From NCBI GenBank assembly GCA_029933115.1, contig JAOZOT010000008.1, positions 1-18,086 of the forward strand: DNA of 18,086 nt, written 5' to 3'. The notes under the pieces are model-generated. The model was given only the letters and a program-made list of their open reading frames with translations. It did not search any database and was not told the origin of the DNA. This DNA comes from Anaerolineae bacterium. GTDB lineage: Bacteria; Chloroflexota; Anaerolineae; E26-bin7. The translations under genes were made by a program, and so were the position numbers. Below are positions 13,533-18,086 of this stretch, one piece after another. The first letter of the stretch is position 1. Each line of letters opens with the position of its first letter.

Positions 13533-13874
13533 ATGGGGCGCAAGCATTTGTTATATGACCTCTGGGTAGAGGACGTCGAGATCCTGGAACGGGTGTCTCC
13601 CTGGCGTGAGATTCTCCTCGCCGCAGCGGAGCAAATTGGGGCGACGGTGATTGGTCAGCAGTTTCACCAGTTTGCACCCTATGGCATCACCGGTTTTCTG
13701 CTGCTGGCCGAATCGCACATCAGCGTGCACACCTGGCCGGAGGAGGGCCTGGCGGCGATAGACATCTTTACCTGCGGCGAGATGGATGCCGATTCAATCT
13801 TGCATTGGCTGCGGGAGCGCCTTTGTCCGCAGTGGGAGAGGTTGACCATCCTGGAGCGGGGTGAGCCGAGGTAA
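13533..13874 (+). CDS. speD: pyruvoyl-dependent S-adenosylmethionine decarboxylase proenzyme (prokaryotic SpeD)
   Basis: The 113-residue proenzyme fits the short prokaryotic SpeD class. It has the self-cleavage site ESHISVHTWPE, in which the chain is cut before S61 to form the pyruvoyl cofactor, together with H66 and C81 (in IDIFTCGE), the residues needed for processing and catalysis. It converts AdoMet to decarboxylated AdoMet, the donor used by the preceding aminopropyltransferase. The start is uncertain. GTG at 13524 overlaps the speE stop as GTGA and has GGAGG 8 bases upstream; ATG at 13533 gives an N-terminus (MGRKHLLYDLW) closer to known SpeD proteins; TTG 13509 is less likely. It is the last gene of the operon, followed 30 bases later by an intrinsic terminator. 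Confidence 0.92.
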   Translation: MGRKHLLYDLWVEDVEILERVSPWREILLAAAEQIGATVIGQQFHQFAPYGITGFLLLAESHISVHTWPEEGLAAIDIFTCGEMDADSILHWLRERLCPQWERLTILERGEPR

Positions 13875-13904
13875 GAGCAGTGCCAGGGGATGCGCCTCTT
13901 TTCC

Positions 13905-13944
13905 AAAGCCTTGCTGTGTGCCGGATATCACAGCGAGGCTTTTT
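13905..13944 (+). terminator. intrinsic terminator of the DUF4178-SpeD operon
   Basis: AAAGCCTTGCTGTG (13905-13918) pairs with CACAGCGAGGCTTT (13929-13942) across a 10-base loop. All 14 positions pair, one of them as T-G, and a run of five T (13940-13944) follows. It lies 30 bases after the speD stop and ends the operon cleanly before the next promoter. Confidence 0.88.
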
Positions 13945-13969
13945 ACTATCATTGGATGCGTACGGGATT

Positions 13970-13998
13970 TTGAAATCTCGCTCAAACTATGATACAAT
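13970..13998 (+). promoter_or_regulatory. sigma-A/70-type promoter for the ATPase / TOPRIM-like pair
   Basis: TTGAAA (13970-13975) and TACAAT (13993-13998) are separated by 17 bases, each matching 5 of 6 consensus bases. It lies just after the terminator of the previous operon and about 50 bases before the ATPase start, so the pair forms its own transcription unit. Confidence 0.75.
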
Positions 13999-14047
13999 GA
14001 GTGGAGGAAGGGTGAGTAGATGAGTTCGAGCGTGAAAGAGGTGGGAA

Positions 14048-15373
14048 ATGATCCGACGTGTGCGCATCCGGGGCTACAAATCTTTACAGGATGTTGAACT
14101 TCACTTACAGCCCCTGACGATTATCTTCGGCCCAAATGCCGCCGGTAAGAGTAACCTGTTGGACGCGCTGGGACTGGTGAGCCGGATGGTGACCTCAGGC
14201 AGTCTGAAGGAGGCTTTTGAGGGACACCGAGGCATCCCGTTGGAAGCTTTTTTCTATGGCGATCATGGACTATCGGAGTTGCTCACCGAACCGACGGTCG
14301 AATTCTCCATCGAGATAGATGTAGAGTTACCCGACGATGTCATCGAGACCGTTGAGGAGCGTATCCATCAGCTTCGTGAGAGATTACCGGGTTTGGAAGG
14401 CGGGCAAGAGCGCCCCCGGCGCCGAGTAGTGATCGAGCGCCTACTACGCTATCGGGTGGCGGTGCAAATGCTGACAGAGACAGGCATCTTGCGCGTCATA
14501 GACGAGAGGCTGGCTGCTCTGACGGCCGATGGCAGTCGAGAGAAGGATCCTCATGCCCGCAAGCCTTTTATCTATCAGGCCGACGGCCACTTGCGTCTAC
14601 GTATGGAAGGCCAGAGTCGGCCAACAGAGCATGAGCTTGGTTTGACCTATACCTTAGCCTCAACGCAACTTTACGCCCCCCACTATCCACATATCACAGC
14701 CTTCCGCGAGGAACTGGCCCGTTGGCGCTTCTATTACCTGGAACCCAAATCAATGCGTGCCGATGCGCCATTAAAGGAAGCCCACAGCCTGGGACCATCC
14801 GGCGAAGATCTGGCTCCCCTCTTTTACACGCTCAAAAACAGAAATGGCCGGCAATTTGAAGCTGTCAACCGAGCGTTGCGCACATTGATCCCGAATCTTG
14901 AGGGCATTGAGGTTCAGCGCACGGATCAAGGCTTTTTGCAGCTTCAAGTTCTTGAAGGGGGCATTCCCTTTTCCGCCAGAGTAATCTCAGAGGGAACACT
15001 CCGTGTCCTGGGGCTTCTGGCCATTACCAACCCGTTGTCTCCAACAAGTGTCATCGGCTACGAAGAGCCAGAGAACGGCGTACACCCGCGCCGTTTAAGG
15101 ATCGTGGCCGAGCTACTCAGCAATGCTGCCAGCACCGGCAAGCAACTGATCATTAACACACATTCGCCCAAGTTTCCTGAGTTCTTTGCTAAAGCTTATG
15201 GCCAGAACGCTGTGCTTGTACTTTGTGAAAAAAGAGGGCGGGCAACACACTTTGAGCAATTCGAGCCCCAAGCCGGCGGAATGTTCTTGCCCCAAGAGGT
15301 TGAGGCGGCGATGGAAGCCGCTGAAAGAACCACTTTTGCAGAGCGAGTAATGCGGGGAGACTATGGCGGCTGA
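14048..15373 (+). CDS. AAA/ABC-type ATPase (AAA_21/AAA_15-like, RecF/OLD relatives), candidate defence ATPase
   Basis: A complete 441-residue ATPase of the SMC/RecF/OLD type. It starts with MIRRVRIRGYKSL, has Walker A GPNAAGKS (28-35), an ABC-type signature SEGTLRVLG (from S314), Walker B ending in YEEPENG (E339, E340) and the switch histidine in NTHSP (H372). A mostly charged insertion of about 200 residues lies between the halves. Such ATPases often pair with a nuclease-like partner in phage-defence modules (OLD/Gabija, PARIS, AbiL, Septu types). Here the partner gene overlaps its end by 11 bases. A strong promoter and the upstream terminator make the two an independent unit. The pair looks somewhat AT-richer than its neighbours by eye, which would fit acquisition by transfer. 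ATPase class is certain; the defence role is inference. Confidence 0.87.
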   Translation: MIRRVRIRGYKSLQDVELHLQPLTIIFGPNAAGKSNLLDALGLVSRMVTSGSLKEAFEGHRGIPLEAFFYGDHGLSELLTEPTVEFSIEIDVELPDDVIETVEERIHQLRERLPGLEGGQERPRRRVVIERLLRYRVAVQMLTETGILRVIDERLAALTADGSREKDPHARKPFIYQADGHLRLRMEGQSRPTEHELGLTYTLASTQLYAPHYPHITAFREELARWRFYYLEPKSMRADAPLKEAHSLGPSGEDLAPLFYTLKNRNGRQFEAVNRALRTLIPNLEGIEVQRTDQGFLQLQVLEGGIPFSARVISEGTLRVLGLLAITNPLSPTSVIGYEEPENGVHPRRLRIVAELLSNAASTGKQLIINTHSPKFPEFFAKAYGQNAVLVLCEKRGRATHFEQFEPQAGGMFLPQEVEAAMEAAERTTFAERVMRGDYGG

Positions 15374-15992
15374 GATAGTTGTGGGCTATTTTCTGGAGGA
15401 TATTGCTCACGCTCGGTTTTTGCAGACCTTGGTTGAACGCATGGCAACTGAGCAGAACATACCCAGAATAGCTCTGCGCCATGAACTACGTAACGTTACC
15501 GGTGGTGCTGGGACCGCCTTGTCTGAGCTGCGGGCTTTCGTTCGGGACGTCCGGCGAAGTCAGGTCCATACCTTTGACGTGCTCGTAGTTGCCATTGACA
15601 GCAATTGCCACAGCCATGTGGAACGGCGCAACCAGATTCAACGTATCATTGAGCAGAGCGGATACCCTGGCTCGGTGGCGTTTGCCATTCCAGACCCGCA
15701 TATTGAGCGCTGGTATCTGGAAGATGCGAGAGCTTTGCAACAGGCGTTGCAAAGCGATATCCTCCCCCGAGTCCCGGCATATAAATGTGAACGGGGCCTC
15801 TACAAGCAGGCGCTTCGCCAGGCTCTCAAGGAGGCCGGAGTTATAACCTTGCTGGGTGGTGCCGAGTACGGCGATGACATTGCCAATGCCATTGATTTAT
15901 ATAAACTGGGCAAGGCAGATGCTGCCTTCAAACATTTTGCCGACAGTTTACGCCAAGCCCTCCAGCCTTTTAAATCGTCTCTGGGGAATTAA
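15363..15992 (+). CDS. TOPRIM-like partner of the ATPase (DUF4276/RloB-like), putative nuclease effector
   Basis: A 209-residue soluble protein whose layout resembles small TOPRIM-fold partners of AAA_15/21 ATPases. An early acidic motif (E12-D13 in YFLEDIAHARFLQTL) is followed by a hydrophobic strand ending in an acid (DVLVVAID79SN). It then has IPDPHIERWYLED (D111, E115, D121), a motif much like the IP-x-x-E-x-W-x-L-x-D of DUF4276-type proteins. In TOPRIM nucleases the first Glu and a DxD bind magnesium; the second Asp of the DxD is here Asn (D79-S-N81), so activity is open. Its ATG lies inside the ATPase gene, overlapping by 11 bases, which suggests coupled translation and a complex. It could instead be a non-nucleolytic regulator. 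The fold call is moderate. Confidence 0.55.
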   Translation: MAAEIVVGYFLEDIAHARFLQTLVERMATEQNIPRIALRHELRNVTGGAGTALSELRAFVRDVRRSQVHTFDVLVVAIDSNCHSHVERRNQIQRIIEQSGYPGSVAFAIPDPHIERWYLEDARALQQALQSDILPRVPAYKCERGLYKQALRQALKEAGVITLLGGAEYGDDIANAIDLYKLGKADAAFKHFADSLRQALQPFKSSLGN

Positions 15993-16018
15993 AGCGGTTC
16001 AAGGAGCAAAAACAAGTT

Positions 16019-17539
16019 ATGCTGGCCAAGGTACTCAGCTGCGCCGTCATCGGCCTGGAAGGGGCCATCGTTGAGGTGGAGGTGGATATATCACGGGGAC
16101 TGCCCAGCATGACCATCGTCGGCCTTCCAGATGCTGCTGTCCAGGAATCCAGGGAGCGAGTCCGTTCCGCCATCAAGAACTCGGGTCTGGTCTACCCCGG
16201 CAGCCGGGTGACGGTGAACCTGGCCCCGGCCGACCTGCGCAAAGAAGGGCCGGCCTACGACTTGCCCATCGCCGTGGGCCTGCTCATTGCCTCGGAACAG
16301 ATCACAGCCGATGTTTCCTCCTCTCTCTTTGTAGGCGAACTGTCATTGGATGGCACCATCCGTCACATCAACGGCATCCTGCCCATGGCCGGCCTGGCCA
16401 GAGAGCGCGGGCTCACAACGATCTACGTACCGATGAGTGATGCGCCGGAGGCAGCGCTGATCGAAGGGCTTGAGGTCATCCCGGTAGACAGCCTGGGTTC
16501 TCTGGTAGCTCACCTTCTGGGCTATGTCCTCATCCCCCCTTATCAGGCCGATTTCAACTTTGACTCTGATGACCTGCCCCCCTATGAGACCGACATGAGC
16601 GAGATAAAAGGGCAGGAACACGTCAAACGAGCTTTGGAGGTGGCAGCCGCCGGTGGGCACAATGTGCTGATGGTCGGCCCTCCCGGTGCCGGCAAGACCC
16701 TCCTGGCTCGTTCCATACCGTCCATCCTCCCTCGCCTGACCATTGACGAAGCTCTGGACATCACCCGCATCTATTCGGTCTGCGACATGCTTCCTCCGGA
16801 GACACCGCTCATCGTGCATCGTCCCTTCCGCGCTCCGCATCACACCATCAGCCATGCCGGGCTGGTGGGTGGCGGACGCTGGCCCCGCCCCGGCGAGATT
16901 TCCCTGGCACACCGAGGCGTATTATTCCTGGATGAGTTGCCGGAATTCGGCACGCGAGTCCTGGAAGTCATGCGGCAGCCTATGGAGGACAAGATAGTCA
17001 CCATCAGTCGCGCTCAAGGCACCCTCACCTTCCCTGCCAATTTCATGCTCATCGCGGCCATGAACCCTTGCCCCTGCGGCTATTTTGGGGATCCGGTCAA
17101 AGAGTGCACCTGTTCGCTCTCTATGGTCAGCCGCTACCAGAAACGCATCTCTGGGCCGCTGCTGGACCGCATTGACATCCACGTTGAGGTGCCACGGGTG
17201 GACTATGACAAGCTGTCCGGCGACCGTCTGGGTGAGCCTTCGGCGGTTATACGGGAGCGGGTGGAGGCGGCGCGGGACATCCAGCGCCGGCGGTTCGCAG
17301 GAACGGATCTGGCCTGCAACGCCGACATGGGCCCGGCCGAGGTGCGGCAATACTGTGAGGTAGATCAGGCAGGCAAGAGCCTGCTGCGGGCGGCCATGCA
17401 ACAACTGGCCATGAGCGCGCGGGCCTATCACCGCATTCTGAAACTGGCCCGCACTATTGCCGATTTGGCCGGTTCGGAGCGCATCGAGACGGCGCACCTG
17501 GCCGAGGCCATCCAGTATCGGCCACGGCGGCAGACGTAG
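16019..17539 (+). CDS. comM: YifB/ComM family Mg-chelatase-like AAA ATPase
   Basis: This complete 506-residue protein matches the YifB/ComM family in length and order. It has an N-terminal Lon-protease-like (ChlI) domain with GLPSMTIVGLPDAAVQESRE, and a central AAA+ Mg-chelatase domain with Walker A GPPGAGKT (220-227) and Walker B FLDE (D305, E306). The Cys-rich insert NPCPCG (C351, C353) and CTC (C363, C365) follows, then a C-terminal helical domain with the family-typical SARAYHRILKLARTIADL. ComM is a hexameric helicase that promotes branch migration during natural transformation; many family members are found in bacteria not known to be competent. An AAGGAG precedes the ATG by about 12 bases. 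It lies 26 bases after the TOPRIM-like gene with no clear promoter, so it may be read from the same transcript. Confidence 0.93.
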   Translation: MLAKVLSCAVIGLEGAIVEVEVDISRGLPSMTIVGLPDAAVQESRERVRSAIKNSGLVYPGSRVTVNLAPADLRKEGPAYDLPIAVGLLIASEQITADVSSSLFVGELSLDGTIRHINGILPMAGLARERGLTTIYVPMSDAPEAALIEGLEVIPVDSLGSLVAHLLGYVLIPPYQADFNFDSDDLPPYETDMSEIKGQEHVKRALEVAAAGGHNVLMVGPPGAGKTLLARSIPSILPRLTIDEALDITRIYSVCDMLPPETPLIVHRPFRAPHHTISHAGLVGGGRWPRPGEISLAHRGVLFLDELPEFGTRVLEVMRQPMEDKIVTISRAQGTLTFPANFMLIAAMNPCPCGYFGDPVKECTCSLSMVSRYQKRISGPLLDRIDIHVEVPRVDYDKLSGDRLGEPSAVIRERVEAARDIQRRRFAGTDLACNADMGPAEVRQYCEVDQAGKSLLRAAMQQLAMSARAYHRILKLARTIADLAGSERIETAHLAEAIQYRPRRQT

Positions 17540-17567
17540 GCTCGGATGGCAGAGGAAAGGCTCCAAG

Positions 17568-18086
17568 ATGCAACGTGATGACTTTGGCACGCTTCAGGAG
17601 TTTGCTCAATACATCGCTCAACTTGAGGAGCACTACATTGAAAGGCTCTTTCACGCTTTGTACAAAAATGCCGGCAACATTCAGGCCTGGTATAACGAAC
17701 CCAACAAAGTGCCAGATACCTGGGTCGGTAAGATGGTCATCAGCCCCAAAGAGCCATCTGCACCGTGGGAACAAGTGGGGGAAATCGTCGTTGTCGGTGT
17801 GATCAACCGTGAGTTCCACGACTGGTTTCCGGTAGGGTTGCCGATTGGTTCTGAGGTGCGCTTGAGTTCATCCGATGCAGTGATTCACATTGACGTGAAA
17901 ACGCACAAGGAGGGCGATCCTGACCTTGATCGGACACAAGATGTCCGTCCAGAGCAGATCAGCAGCGACGAGGATGAAAACTATGTACAGGATGCAAAAG
18001 GAGCCTTGGGCGATTGCCCGCCCAGGCTACCTCCGTATTACGTGTTTGGCCCCAACCTGTTGAAAGTCACAATCTCAGCCTTCGTT
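17568..18086 (+). CDS. type II restriction endonuclease, BglI-like (N-terminal part, runs off the window)
   Basis: The frame opens at ATG 17568, with GAGGAAAGG 7 bases upstream, and stays open for 173 codons to the window edge. The residues resemble BglI as I remember it: an early YNEPN, then WEQVGE, GLPIG (90-94) with E96, and HIDVKTH with D109 and K111. These would form a PD-(D/E)xK site in which E96 replaces the first Asp. Near the end of the window PPRLPPYYVFGPNLLKV matches the region after the catalytic core. BglI is about 300 residues, so roughly 125 are missing. BglI cuts GCCNNNNNGGC; the specificity here is unproven. No methyltransferase is encoded in the window, so a partner should lie downstream. 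Confidence is moderate for BglI-like, good for a nuclease. Confidence 0.65.
   Translation, partial: MQRDDFGTLQEFAQYIAQLEEHYIERLFHALYKNAGNIQAWYNEPNKVPDTWVGKMVISPKEPSAPWEQVGEIVVVGVINREFHDWFPVGLPIGSEVRLSSSDAVIHIDVKTHKEGDPDLDRTQDVRPEQISSDEDENYVQDAKGALGDCPPRLPPYYVFGPNLLKVTISAFV

Noticed and set aside
14048..15992. Canonical PARIS (AriA/AriB) or Gabija system
   Set aside because: ATPase plus TOPRIM-like organisation is similar, but the partner lacks a clear DUF4435 pattern and there is no UvrD-like helicase, so naming a specific system would overreach.

Overview
This 18 kb window looks like chromosomal DNA from a moderately GC-rich bacterium, most likely an uncultured member of the Chloroflexota (Anaerolineae or Caldilineae type). 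That assignment is an inference. It rests on the gene families present (large DUF2079 and PMT-type membrane glycosyltransferases with a recurring C-terminal beta domain, a DUF4178/DUF350/aminopropyltransferase operon) and on short inverted repeats of a kind I associate with that phylum. No rRNA, tRNA or CRISPR array is visible.

Layout. (1) 61-1008, plus strand: a PflX-type (COG1313-like) radical SAM protein. (2) 8855 down to 1034, minus strand: a tightly packed five-gene operon for envelope glycan or glycolipid synthesis. In transcription order it holds a PMT/GT39-type membrane glycosyltransferase, a GT2 polyprenyl-phosphate glycosyltransferase, a GT4 glycosyltransferase, a flippase-like (LPG-synthase TM-domain) protein and a DUF2079 membrane protein. 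Two junctions are 4-nt ATGA overlaps. (3) 8856-9221: a divergent intergenic region with a near-consensus promoter on each strand and a long hairpin between them. (4) 9222-13874, plus strand: a six-gene operon with a perfect TTGACA-17-TATAAT promoter and an intrinsic terminator at 13905-13944. It encodes two zinc-ribbon DUF4178 proteins (the second fused to TPRs and two membrane segments), a 62-residue membrane protein with a Gly-rich tail, a DUF350 membrane protein, a membrane-anchored spermidine-synthase-like enzyme and a complete pyruvoyl AdoMet decarboxylase (SpeD). (5) 14048-15992, plus strand: a second transcription unit with its own TTGAAA-17-TACAAT promoter, encoding an ABC/SMC-like AAA ATPase overlapping a TOPRIM-like partner; this is a candidate defence pair. 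(6) 16019-17539: a complete YifB/ComM Mg-chelatase-like ATPase. (7) 17568 to the edge: the N-terminal 173 residues of a BglI-like type II restriction endonuclease.

How the parts may work together. The minus-strand operon probably builds lipid-linked sugars in the cytoplasm (GT2, GT4) and uses or moves them across the membrane (flippase-like protein, GT39-type protein, DUF2079 protein). The DUF4178-to-SpeD operon is the strongest candidate for a poorly described system. SpeD makes decarboxylated AdoMet, the aminopropyl donor for a transferase that is itself tethered to the membrane, beside DUF350 and DUF4178 proteins whose roles are unknown. The 3' part of the window (ATPase plus TOPRIM-like pair, then a restriction enzyme) reads as the start of a defence island interrupted by the housekeeping comM gene.

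All calls come from reading the sequence and remembered family features. No database search was possible, so family assignments for the TOPRIM-like partner, the small Gly-rich protein and the phylum are the least certain.
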